The notes under the pieces were generated by a model. That model saw nothing but the letters and a program-made list of their open reading frames with translations, made no database searches and was not told the DNA's origin. Below are positions 47,071 through 58,690 of a DNA stretch of 64,000 nucleotides, one piece after another. The stretch is from contig CM075673.1 in the NCBI GenBank assembly GCA_037962975.1, positions 19,080,001 through 19,144,000 on the forward strand, written 5' to 3'. The translations under genes were made by a program, and so were the position numbers. Source of the DNA: Clitoria ternatea (taxonomy: Eukaryota; Streptophyta; Magnoliopsida; Fabales; Fabaceae). Numbering within the stretch: the stretch's first letter is position 1; every line of letters starts with the position of its first letter.

Positions 47071-50000
47071 ATGTCTGGCCCCGTGGCCATAGTTGATTAT
47101 TCCATTGGAGGAGCAGTTTCTTGTGTTGAGAGAACAAAATCCCTTGATGCCACTTCTGAGTTAGACCACTTGTCTACATTGACAAACAGTGAAAGTGATA
47201 GATTCAGTGTTGGGCAATTCTTGCTTTCCAATGGAGAGTTATATTCCGGATCCCTTTATGGCAATGTTTCTGAGGGCCATGGAAAATACGTGTGGTCTGA
47301 TGGATGTGTATATGAGGGTGAATGGAGGCGAGGGATGAGAAATGGGTATGGTAAAATAAGGTGGTCTTCTGGAGCAGTGTATGAAGGTGAATTCTCAGGT
47401 GGGTATATTCATGGTAAGGGAACATATACTAGTTCTGATAAATTGACCTATAAGGGTAGGTGGAGGTTGAATCTTAAACATGGTTTGGGTGACCAAGTTT
47501 ATTCTAATGGAGATATCTTTGAAGGGTCTTGGATACAAGGAACACCAGAGGGGCCTGGAAAGTATATTTGGGTCAATGGAAATGTATATGTAGGGAATAT
47601 GAAAGGTGGGGCAATGTCAGGGAAAGGAACTCTTACTTGGATAAATGGGGACGCATATGAAGGAAGTTGGCTAAATGGCATGATTCATGGGTTTGGAGTT
47701 TATACTTGGAGTGATGGAAGTTGCTATGTTGGGACATGGGCATTTGGTCTAAAAGATGGTAAAGGAACCTTTTACCCAAAAGATAGCCGTCTTCCTTCAG
47801 TGCAAGAAATTTACCTCAATGCCTTGAGAAAAAGAGGGCTATTGCCAGATTTGAGGAAACAGAAACAGGTGAGAGATGTCAAGGTACCAGAGAACCACAT
47901 GTCAAGTCATGTTTCATCATCTGACAAGCTTATTGCAAGTGGGAACCTGTTGAATCTGGAACAGTCTAGTAGAAGAAATGTTGCTCTTGAAAGGCGTTGG
48001 AGTCTTGAGGTATCCATTGAGAAAGTTATTGGGTCTGATTTAGCATTAGAATCTGTACCAGAAGGTAGAGATAAAGAGGTTGATGCAAAGATCCCAATTT
48101 TGGAAAGAGAGTACATGCAAGGTGTGTTGATAAGTGAGGTGGTGTTAAATAACATGTTCTCATCAATGTCTAGAAGGGCAAGAAGACTTCAGAAAAAAAG
48201 GCTTGCTAAAGAGATTAATAGACCTGGTGAAGCAATCATTAAAGGCCACAGGAGTTATGATCTGATGCTCAACTTGCAGCTTGGTATAAGGTAATAAATA
48301 GTACTAAATGATTTTTCCATGCAAGTATCTGAGTGCTTTTATATTTATTCTAATGCACATGGCACATAATTAACAAGTATATGGAGTTTAAGTTTCATTC
48401 AGCAAATGTTTTTCAAGTTGTATTTAACAACTTCTGTAACGGAACATTGATAGCTTATCTTGTTTTCTTACTTACAAATTGGAGATTGGGGTGTCATGAG
48501 ACAATAAACTATGAATTGGAGGCACAAAATCCACCTAAATTGAAGCTAAAATTCTAGCCAATTGTACCCTTATTTGTTTTTGCATGAATTTCCTTTAATG
48601 TAAATATGTTATTCAATTTCAATTTGGTTAGGTATACTGTGGGCAAGATTACACCTATACAGACTCGAGAAGTTCGGGCATCAGATTTTGGGTCCAAAGC
48701 AAGCTTTTGGATGAATTTTCCTAAAGAAGGTTCTCAATTGACACCTACTCATCAATCAGAGGATTTTAAATGGAAAGACTATTGCCCCATGGTGTTCAGG
48801 TTAGTCTCTAATTTGGCGAGAAGTTGCTTATGCTACTAATTTTTACCTTGTAGATGTTTTATTACCAAACCATTTACTAAATAAGTTTTTCTTTATAAAA
48901 GAAAACCAAGGACTGAAGTGATTTACTCAAAATCTTATTGCATGTCCAAGCCAGATTACAAAGGCTTGAAATAACTTTTCAAATTCAACTCTAAATGATG
49001 TGATTATTTACTAGACCATGTGCATTACTTGCTGAATTCTTGTTTAATACTTTGAAGCATTCTGTTGATGTGTTAAGATTACTTAAAAATAAGTTTTTCA
49101 TATTAATCTAATGTCAGCGCGTGCTTGTATAAACGATGGGATATTTGCATTAACTGAAGTTGATAATATTATATATCTATAAGATAACAACTCACTTTTA
49201 TTCTTGGTGAATATGAACACTGTATAAGGTTGAGGCTTATCTTTCTATGATTCTATCTCCTCTCTTTCTTCCTTTCACTTTTCATTATTTTGTAAGATAT
49301 GACCCTGTAGAGACTTGTTGCAGAAATTTAAGAGAGCTGTTCAAGATTGATGCTGCTGACTACATGATGTCCATTTGTGGAAACGATGCTCTAAGGGAAC
49401 TATCTTCTCCGGGGAAAAGTGGTAGTGTTTTCTTCTTGTCTCAAGATGATCGTTTCATGATCAAGACGCTGCGAAGATCCGAAGTCAAGGTGAGTTCAAA
49501 AACGTGTCCAGGGTTGACAAGACATTATGCATCATATTACATTTTTAAGGACAAAACATAGATACAATTCCTTAGATATAGACACTGAGGTGGAACTTCA
49601 ATTCTTATTAGAGAATAATACCTAAGTTTTTCTTGTCATGTTTTTAATCCCTGGTCATGTCATGGATTCACAATTTATTATGAGTGTGTCTCTTGCAATG
49701 TGGTACTTTTGTTGCAAAGAATAATGCACACATTTTTCAAAGGCATCACTTTCCCCCAAGATTTTATAATGAATGAATTTTTATTATGGCATTTCTTTGC
49801 TATCATGCTCCTGCGGTTTCAAGGGAGTGTTTCCATTTCTGATATAAAAAAGAGGCTAGACAAAGTTTTTACCTGTCGTTTTCCTGCTTATAAGTATAAT
49901 ATGCAAATTACTTAACCGAAATTTGACTTGTAGGTTCTTCTAAGAATGCTTCCAGACTATCATCATCATGTGAAGTCCTATGAAAATACACTCATCACAA

Positions 50001-51910
50001 AGTTTTTTGGCCTGCACAGGATTAAACCTTCAAGTGGTCAAAAGGTAATGTGCATGTTTTCTTACTGCATTTTTCAGTACCTGAGTCATTTTCTTTATCA
50101 TAACATGACATGCACCTTAATGCTTGCAATCTGAAATATGCAGTGTGAAAATTTTCATATAGAAAATTTACCATGTCAAATATATGAGCTATCTATCATA
50201 ACTTGCTTCTTTCTTTCAAAAAAGATTTGAATAATATACATTTCCTCAAAAGGGAGGCTAAAATCTGCATATAATTTTGTCTTGCAGTTTCGATTTGTTG
50301 TCATGGGAAATATGTTCTGCACAGAATTAAGGATCCATCGGAGATTTGATTTAAAAGGTTCATCCCTTGGACGATCATCAGATAAGATAGAAATTGATGA
50401 GAATACCACTCTAAAAGATTTGGATCTGAGCTACTGCTTCTACTTGGAACCATCTTGGCGTGAGTCTTTATTAAAGTAAGTGATAGTTACAATTACAAAT
50501 GAATCTTCTAAAATCTTGCATTGGGTTTATTTCACTTGGTAAAAGAATAAATTTTATCATAAGGTTTAATCATAAAGGGACAATAAGATATTCTTCTTAG
50601 ACATAGAAACAAATGTGTACATCTTTTTTGTTTTGATGCTGAAATTTTGTTTGATGAGCTTTGCGGTTTCAAATTATTGAGACGTATATAGTCACTCTGC
50701 ATAAAACATAACTGGCACAACATATCTCAAGCTTACATCCTGCTTAAGCATTTCTATTTCTTCAATTCCCTGCAAAAGCTGAATGTTTCCTCCTACTCAA
50801 ATTTTTATGTAGGCAGATTGAAATAGATAGCAAATTTTTGGAAGCACAGCACATTATGGATTACAGCCTTCTTCTAGGTGTTCACTATAGAGCTCCACAG
50901 CATCTGCGTCCTCTCAAATCTTACAACAAAAGTAGAAATGTGGATGGATTAGCAAAGCTCGCAGAGGAAGGAGGTGAGCAAAAACCATCATAAGTAATTC
51001 TCACATTAGCTGAATCTGTTGTGACTTGTGATCTTGCTTTTCTTGTATTTTTTATATAAGCAAAATTTATTCACTAGACTAAGAAAACTCTACAAGATAA
51101 TCCGAGTATGTAAATTACAAATCCAAAAGCTAAGGTAAACTGATGTATGTATGCATCCTAGGGGATTAATAAATCAATCAAGATTCAAGCAGCCAACTAT
51201 GACTTGTATTCTTGCTGCTTCTAGCAGAATTTATAAACATGAACTTACTAATTTAAGAGAAAGTTTTCTAACGATGATCTGATAGACCCTCTGGAGGACG
51301 AAGTATCATATCCACAAGGACTTGTTCTAGTTCCTCGAGGAGCAGATGATAGTAGTGTTGTTGTGGGCTCACACGTGAGAGGTAGCCGGTTGCGAGCTTC
51401 AGCTGCTGGTGATGAAGAGGTGGATCTACTTCTACCTGGTACAGCAAGGTACACTTTCTTTCAAATGGTACCCTTTGTGTTATTAGAAGTGGACTATTCT
51501 AGGCATTTCATTGAGGAACTTATTGATTAAATTTGTTACTCTACAACGCCAGAAAGATATCATGGACATGCTAGAATATTGCAGAAACTGATTTAATTTT
51601 TTCCTTTCATTGTAATTTGATAATGCTAAGCAGACTCCAAATCCAGCTTGGTGTGAACATGCCATCAAGGGCAGAGCAGATTCCAGGAAAACAAGATAAG
51701 GAAATGTTCCATGAGGCGTACGATGTGGTATTGTACTTGGGTATCATTGACATTTTGCAAGACTACAACATGACCAAGAAGATTGAACATGCTTATAAAT
51801 CTCTTCAGTTTGATTCATTGTCTATCTCAGCCGTGGACCCTACGTTCTACTCTCGTCGCTTTCTGGAATTTATTCAGAAAGTGTTTCCACCAAATGCAAC
51901 CATTAATTGA
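47071..51910 (+). CDS. PIP5K: Phosphatidylinositol-4-phosphate 5-kinase (MORN-repeat, plant type)
   Basis: Phosphorylates PtdIns4P to PtdIns(4,5)P2 at membranes. Eight coding exons with GT-AG introns: 47071-48290, 48632-48799, 49324-49489, 49934-50044, 50288-50475, 50813-50973, 51286-51448, 51634-51910. They total 2454 nt, an uninterrupted 817-codon frame. I use ATG 47071 (MSGPVAIVDYS); the extra in-frame codons upstream have no ATG. Residues about 50-236 form eight MORN repeats (e.g. GCVYEGEWRRGMRNGYGKIRW). The lipid kinase domain (about 400-817) shows the ATP loop SPGKSGSVFF, DLKGSSLGRSS, the catalytic IMDYSLLLGVHY and the C-terminal DPTFYSRRFLEF. The length suits Arabidopsis PIP5K7-9-type proteins (about 815 aa); the exact member is not certain. 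An acceptor TCTGTCTCAG ending at 46940 suggests a 5' UTR intron. It is the only host gene I can support. Confidence 0.96.
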
Positions 51911-52974
51911 AGTTTTGGGGGGATTATATTTAACCACTTAGAGTATTGTTCTAAAAGTGTGAACTATGCTACCTTTATGCTTGCTCCGGAATTTGTTTCT
52001 CTAGTAGATGGCTATATATAGTAGGAGGAATCAACTGTCATCTGGTGCTGTAAATAATAAGGTAAATTACCCAAACATATGCTCTGTATATATTAAGCTG
52101 TCTTTATTTTTGTATGTAAATTCAAGAGAATGTGTGTATGAAGCATTATCGCATTATAGAAAGTGACCCACTAGGATCAGCTTAGTAAGGGAGGATTTAG
52201 ATAGTTACCGATATTAAGTGTGCGAGATTTAGATAATCATCTTGAAATACTAAGTTTAAAGATTAGACTTTACAATTTTTCTTGTAAAAGTAAGTATGAT
52301 AAAAAGGTAAAATAATTAGAAAATAAAATATTTATCATTTTATAGAGAAGTAGGATCTAATTTGCTGTGAATACCTTTTTTTATTAACTTAGTGTGAATG
52401 AATTTTAATTGAATATATTTTGTTTAACAATATTGGATTTAAATGCATTACGTTTTAAGAGTTGTTATACATGGTGTTTGGTTTTCGTTTTGACCTACCA
52501 AAAAAATCCTATGATCTTATCTCAAATGATATGAAGAATGAATATTAATTTTTAATTTTTTTTTATTTTTATAATTCTGTTTTCTCAATTTCATAACTAC
52601 CTGTAGGAATTTAAATAAATTATATAAGCTGATTTGAATGGAGAGTGCTTCCATTGCATATTAAAAAAACCCAGCACCACATTAAAATTGTTTTACAGCT
52701 AAATATATTCCAAGATTTTTTTATCGGCTTCCAAGATTTTCTTTAAAACAGTGTTAGTTACTTATATTATTTTCTTTTAATTTTTCTTTATCATTATTAA
52801 TTACTGTCTTACTTTAACATCGACTATAATAATTTTTTTACAAAATAAAAATAAAAAATTTATCAAAACTACTAAAATATTTATTATATAGTCCTTTTAT
52901 AATAATTTAAAGACTAAATCACCAAAACTAATATTTACAAAATATTCTTAATATTAAATGGTTAAAATCAAGAT
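51911..52974. other. PIP5K 3' flank, AT-rich
   Basis: Presumed 3' UTR, with AATAATAAGG at about 52053 as a weak polyadenylation signal, then AT-rich DNA without genes. Confidence 0.45.
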
Positions 52975-53327
52975 TTTAAAAATCAAACCGGACCGGCCGA
53001 TTAGACCGGGAACCAGTCCAGACAAGGGAAAAACAGAGCATCTTAAAACCGGTCAAGAACCTGTCAAAACCGGTTGAAAATCGATTGAACCGGTTAGATT
53101 TCTAAAATTATTTTTTTGCTATTTTTTAAAGAAATTCTATTAAATAATATTTTTAAATAAATAAAAAACTTAATATAATATTTACATATTATTTTTATTT
53201 ATTTATTATAATTTTTAATCTTATAAAACATGTAATATGATCCTTAATTAACTTAGTTTTTTATATAAATTATTGTTAATATATAAGAATTATATTATAT
53301 TAAAAATATATATTTTACTATGACCGG
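52975..53327. mobile_element. AACCGG-rich MITE-like element, cut by the Tekay-like insertion
   Basis: Starts GATTTTAAAAATCAAACCGG and is rich in GGACCGGCCG, AACCGGTT and GACCGGT. It ends exactly where the Tekay 5' LTR begins (GACCGG/TGTAAC), so the LTR element appears inserted near its end; the rest should lie beyond the window. Confidence 0.55.
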
Positions 53328-55979
53328 TGTAACATCCTGAGTTAAAAATTAATTTACCGGATGAGATTAAGTTACTAATTAAGGGTTAATTGCAGATTAA
53401 GTTAAGGAGTGACTAATACAAAGTGGCTTGAGGAAAGGACGCATGTACCCCTGGTGGTATAAAAGAGTTCAGCATCTCTTTTCCACTCACTTTTAATCTG
53501 CGTCATCTTGTTGAAAGAAGTGAGAGAGTTGAGAGCCTTTTCCCTAAGAAACAGAGACGTTGTCCTGCTTCATTCCCTGTCCATCTTCTTCCTCTTCGTT
53601 GCCTTCTTCCTCCCTTCCTTCTCCCACTCGAAGCTGGCATAGTCCAGTGGGAAGCCTGTAACGTGAAGTGCGTGAGAGCTGTGAAGTAGGCTACTGTTGC
53701 TGAGACAACTACTCGACGAAGAGGATAACTCTTGGTCTTCCCAAGCTGGTGCAGAGTCGACACTTGAGTTCGCAGACTGTCCAGTGGGAAGGAGTGACCG
53801 AAAGAAGTGGTCGGTCAACCTTTGTAGCTCGTGGAACTCTGAGTTTCTTCTGTAGGTAGGGGGTTATCTTATATCTTAAATGCATGGGTTATGGACGGGT
53901 TCTGGGTGATAACGTTTTGCTGATACTTATGATTTAAAATGCGTTAATAGTCGTATTTTTGATTGAGTAATGATTATGTGATGCCTAAATGTATGATGAC
54001 TATGAGTTGTGTAATGCATGTCGATTTCCGTCCATGAAATGCATGTTAATACTCTTGAGAATGCTGACTGATTGCATGTGATGCATGTATTGTTAAGTAA
54101 ATGGTTGAGTGTGTAAAATCTATATCTGTATGGTTATTTCCGAGTGTGGTTTATAATGTGATGCATGAGATGCATGAGTTAGTATTGTGGGTATGGTTTA
54201 CCGATTCTCTTCATAGTTCAATGATAATACCTTGCATGAGATACATCGGTAAGAATGCTGAGAGCATTTAGTGTGTGACACTATTATTTAAATCGGTAAT
54301 TATATGCATGGATGCTATTAAAGACCTTTGAGCGGGGCTCAGGCAAACCTCTTGAGCGGGGCTCGGGGTTTAGCCCGTGACACTGCCGTTGACGCTGAGA
54401 GTGTCTGTGTCACATGAGAGGGCAAACGGTTTGGTACCAGTAAAACGACCGAATCAGCTGGGAGCTGAATAAAAGGCTGAAAAGCCTATGTTACAACAAT
54501 AAAAGTCAATAACGAACGAATCAAATCCGATTGAATGAACCTGTGCACAATTATGATTGATGCTGACTGTAACGTGATTATATGTATATGTGGTAGTGTT
54601 ATTGAGAATAACATGTGTAATATAGCCGAGAGTTAGCTGGGTAGATTCCGATTGAATGATGCTTGAGTGTGTTCCGATTGAATGGCAGTGTGTATGTTAT
54701 TGATTATTGATATGTGTATATGATGTTGCATGGTTAAGGATTAATCCGAGTCAATATCTATCATTTAATATTTAAGATACTCACCCCTACTGTGGCTATA
54801 TTTCAGTGGATATTACACGAGACGGTGAATGATGGAAGAGCTCCATTCCGCATGAAGTGCATCTGCACAGTGGAAGTGGACTCATATGTATATACTATGT
54901 AAATGGTCTTGTTAAAGCCTTGGCCAGCTCTTAGTAAAATGTTTTGTTTAGATGTATGTGAATTAAACTCTCTCGGTTTGGGAGCAACACTATATGCATA
55001 TATTTATATAAACATATATTTCTGTGTGCCTATCATGTCCAGTGGGTAATGATGTAGGTGAATATCCGAGTCGTATCCATTTCTATTCTACCGAGCGCAT
55101 AAGGCTTGCATAATTCCAAGTAAGCGAGAGCGAAGGTAACTCTGTGTGCGGCGAGATTGAAAACCCTATTCCGAATGAAGAATGCTTAGAACCATTTCCG
55201 AGTGGGGCTTTAATGTGTGGGCCCTTTTCTGAGTGGTGAAGGCTTAGGAGGATTCCGAGTGGAAAGGATTGTATACTCCCGAGTGGAAATCCCGGATGAC
55301 CACTTCCGAAGGAAGAAGGGTTATGATGGTATTGATTGAGGAATATTCTAAGAGTCTTCTTCCGAGTGAACAAGGTTACATTCCGAGTGGATAAGGTTTG
55401 AATAAGACCGAGTGAGACTGAACTTGGTGAAGTCTTCCGAGTGATGAGAAGCTAGAGTAATACCGAGTGAATTTGGGGTTGAAATCCACCGAGTGAATTG
55501 GACTGGGGAAATACTTCCGAGTGAGGGAAAATTATAGACTCCGAGTGAAAAGACCGAGGGAATCAATTTCCGAGTGAAGATCTATCGCCCCGAACTGAAG
55601 CGAGTGTGAGCTTCCAAAATGTAGTACGAATAAGGATTTGGCTATGTATGAGTTACCGAGTGTAGAGTAACCTGAGGGATAAGTTCCCGAGTGAACGTGG
55701 CTCCGATCCCGAGTGAGGAAATTGCTGAGTGCGCGCGTTCGCTTCAGCGAACAAGACTTCGCTCCACCGAGTGGTGCATTTAAGTGTTATCTTCCGCTGG
55801 CTCTTATAGCTGAAGCCGAGTCTCGCCAACGTGGGCATACCAACCCAGTCTTTCCTTACCTTTGACTGGTTTCTGTTTACCTCAACTTCTACTTGTTTAT
55901 TTCTCTCCGAATCCTCTTCTGAACTTTTGGAAAAATTTTCTTAGACTCGGGTTGTCTTTATCTAACCTGGGTTGTTTCA
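53328..55979 (+). repeat. Tekay-like 5' LTR, 2652 bp
   Basis: TGTAACATCC...TTGTTTCA. TATA-like GTATAAAAG at about 53456. A structured segment with GAGCGGGGCTC repeats (54336, 54354) is followed by AAACGGTTTGGTACC, and the 3' quarter is packed with CCGAGTG (55058-55830). Confidence 0.92.
55058..55830 (+). repeat. CCGAGTG heptamer array in the Tekay-like LTR
   Basis: About two dozen copies of CCGAGTG or single-base variants (TCCGAATG, CTGAGTG), spaced irregularly by roughly 15-45 nt, mostly as TTCCGAGTGA or ACCGAGTGA. Confidence 0.88.
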
Positions 55980-55982
55980 TTT

Positions 55983-55994
55983 TGGTATCAGAGC
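55983..55994 (+). other. Primer binding site (initiator tRNA-Met)
   Basis: TGGTATCAGAGC lies 3 nt after the LTR end, complementary to the 3' end of plant initiator tRNA-Met. Confidence 0.93.
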
Positions 55995-56275
55995 GGACTC
56001 AAAAGGTCCAAGGCCAAGGTATGCTTACTGTGAGTAAGCAGTTGTGTGCATTATGACCGGGTGTCGTAATTATTTGTTATATCTGATAGATTTGATGCAT
56101 GCTTAAGCATAATTTGTGTGGCTATATGCCTTTGAGTTGTTATGGACAGTGGTGAAAGATACTACTGTCGAGATGTGGATTTGAGGGTAGAAGTGTGTTC
56201 CTACCCTGGTCCGATTACTTATAAGATTCTTAGGGATTATCCTAGGCCTGGGTTGATTAGGAAGAGATGAAGTGA

Positions 56276-56277
<2 letters not shown>

Positions 56278-56322
<45 letters not shown>
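56278..56322. repeat. (AT)n microsatellite, about 45 bp
   Basis: Uninterrupted AT dinucleotides in the leader between primer site and gag. Confidence 0.95.
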
Positions 56323-56324
<2 letters not shown>

Positions 56325-56497
56325 AGGAGATCGGATTGAATGCCTAAAATACTAGTATAAATCATGAAATACTGTCTGTGTGCTATAAACATTGTATGAG
56401 AAGTGTTATAATTGCTAAGTGTGGAATTCAAGTCGGATTAGCTGTGAATGAATCGGTATTCTTATCCTTGAAATAGGTGTCAATTTCAGGATAAGTC

Positions 56498-58012
56498 ATG
56501 GCAAATCGTCACGGCATGGAAGCCATGGCCGCAACATTTCAGCGTTTTGCTGACATACTCGAGAGGCAAAACCAGCCTCGTGTTGATAATGATCAAGGAC
56601 TGGATCGCTTCCTGAAGAGGAAGCCGAGTGAGTTCCAGGGGGGATTTAACCCTGAATCGGCCTACAGGTGGATTCAAGATTTGGAGAGAATTTTTGGGGG
56701 CCTTCATTGCACCGAGGCCCAGAAGGTCGAGTGCGCAGTGTACATGTTGCGGGATAAAGCTGAAAATTGGTGGAGGATCACCAAAAACCGAATGATCGAT
56801 GCGGGCACCCAGCTGATCTGGGAAAATTTTAAAGCGTGCTTTTTGGAGAAATATTTCCCCGACACAGTACGGAGTCGGAAGGAACTGGAGTTTATGGAAC
56901 TGAAGCAGGGCTCCATGTCTGTGGAGGAATATGCTGCCAAGTTTGAAGAGCTATGCCTGTTTTATCCGCCCTTCCAACAGCCCGGAACTGAGGGTTCCAA
57001 GTGCATAAAATTCGAAAGCGGACTGAGGCCGGAAATTAAGAAAGCTTTCAGGCACCAGGAAATTAGAAGTTTTCCAGTGCTGGTGAACAAATGTAGAATT
57101 TTTGAAGAGGATGACAAGGCCCACTCGGGCCAGGGTAGCAAGGTCGACCCCTCCTTGAAGCCCCACCAATCTCATTTCAAGAAACCGAGCAACGCTGGTA
57201 GAAGCAGACCTTTCTCCAGGTTTAGGGGTCGGGGTCAGCATGGAGGACATTCAGCTCGTCGTCTGGGAGACGGCAAGTGTTTTAAGTGTGGAGGGGACCA
57301 CTACGCTCAGGATTGTAACAATAATGATGAGGTGGTATGCTACCACTGTAATGAGAAAGGGCACATTCGTCCTGATTGCCCTCAACTGCAGCAAGCAAGT
57401 GCAAGTGTAAATCGAGGAGGATTCCGTGGAAGAGGCCGCGGGAATGGTTACTGAGGGAATGGTGGCCGAGGCAATGGAGCAAGAGGTAACATGATGTTCG
57501 CCCCGAATAACCGAGGAAGGAATGTTGATCAAACGGCTGCAAGCAGAGTCTTTGCCATCAACGCCGAGGAAGCTGCACAAGCGAACAACTTGGTGCAAAG
57601 TAAGTGCTCACTCGGTAATCATACCCTTGATGTAGTTTTTGATTCTGGAGCTACCCACTCCTTTATAGCTGACGATTGTGTGAGACGTTTGAGGTTGCCG
57701 ACTGTGTACATGAATCGGACTTTGGAGGTATCCAATCCGACCGGTGTTAAAGTGTTGACATCGATGATGTGTAAAGATGTAACCTTTACATTGGGCGATT
57801 GGAGTTTTACCTTCGATTTAGTATGTGTGCCTCTGAAAAACCTCGACATAGTACTTGGCATGGACTGGTTATCAACTAACAAGGTGCTGGTGGACTGCCA
57901 AAACCGAAGAGTGATTTTTCTGAGGCAGAACGATAATGACTACACCGTGCAAGGTATAGCACAATTATTTATGATGTTTTGTTTGACTGAGGTGAGAGTA
58001 GGACCCGAGTGA
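56498..58012 (+). pseudogene. Tekay-like gag and protease, one nonsense codon
   Basis: ATG 56498 (MANRHGMEAMAATF) opens a gag of 318 codons with the retrotransposon gag domain (VYMLRDKAENWWRIT, FLEKYFPDTVRSRKELEFM) and two CCHC knuckles (CFKCGGDHYAQDC, CYHCNEKGHIRPDC). A TGA at 57452-57454 interrupts an RG-rich linker. The same frame then continues into the aspartic protease (VVFDSGATHSFIADDCV, IVLGMDWL) until 58012. The next domain is read in another frame, so there is a frameshift between about 57955 and 58012. Several CCGAGTG heptamers also occur within the coding region. Confidence 0.92.
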
Positions 58013-58690
58013 GAGATATTCCGACTGTTTGTGATTTCCCCGAGGTGTTCCCGGAGGAAGTGCCAGGTGTTCCTCCAAATAGGGAAGTTGAATTCTCTAT
58101 CGACTTGGTCCCTGGAGCCGAGCCGGTCTCCAGCGCACCCTATAGAATGTCCCCGACTGAATTAGCTGAGCTGAAAAAGCAAGTTGATGAGTTACTCGGC
58201 AAGCAGTTCATACGACCGAGTGTATCACCGTGGGGCGCACCGGTGTTACTCGTTAAGAAGAAGGACGGCAGCATGAGGCTATGTATAGACTACCGACAGC
58301 TAAATAAGCTTACGATCAAGAATTGGTATCCATTACCTAGGATTGATGATCTGATTGACCAGCTGCGAGGTGCTTTAGTTTTCTCAAAAATCGATTTACG
58401 ATCGGGTTACCACCAGATCCGGGTGAAGGACTCGGACATTCTGAAGACGGCGGTATGGCCACTACAAGTACGTAGTAATGCCGTTCGGCGTAATGAATGC
58501 CCCTACTGTATTCATGAATTACATGAACAACATTTTTCAACCATTCTTAGACCGGTTTGTGGTCGTTTTTATTGACGACATTTTGGTTTACTCCAAATCG
58601 TCCGAGGAGCATAAGAAACACCTCCGATTGGTGCTCCAAATATTGAAGAAGAAGTGACTATTTGCTAAACTGTCGAAGTGTGACTTCTGG
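58013..58690 (+). pseudogene. Tekay-like reverse transcriptase, frameshifted
   Basis: From about 58015 (RDIPTVCDFPEVFPEEVPG) through PWGAPVLLVKKKDGSMRLCI and LVFSKIDLRSGYHQIRV the frame is intact. Near 58450-58465 a small deletion removes the expected FRT residues and shifts the frame; YVVMPFGVMNAP and the active-site box VFIDDILVYS are then read in another frame. An in-frame TGA (about 58656, after ILKKK) precedes LFAKLSKCDFW. The catalytic aspartates remain, but no continuous enzyme can be made. Confidence 0.9.
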
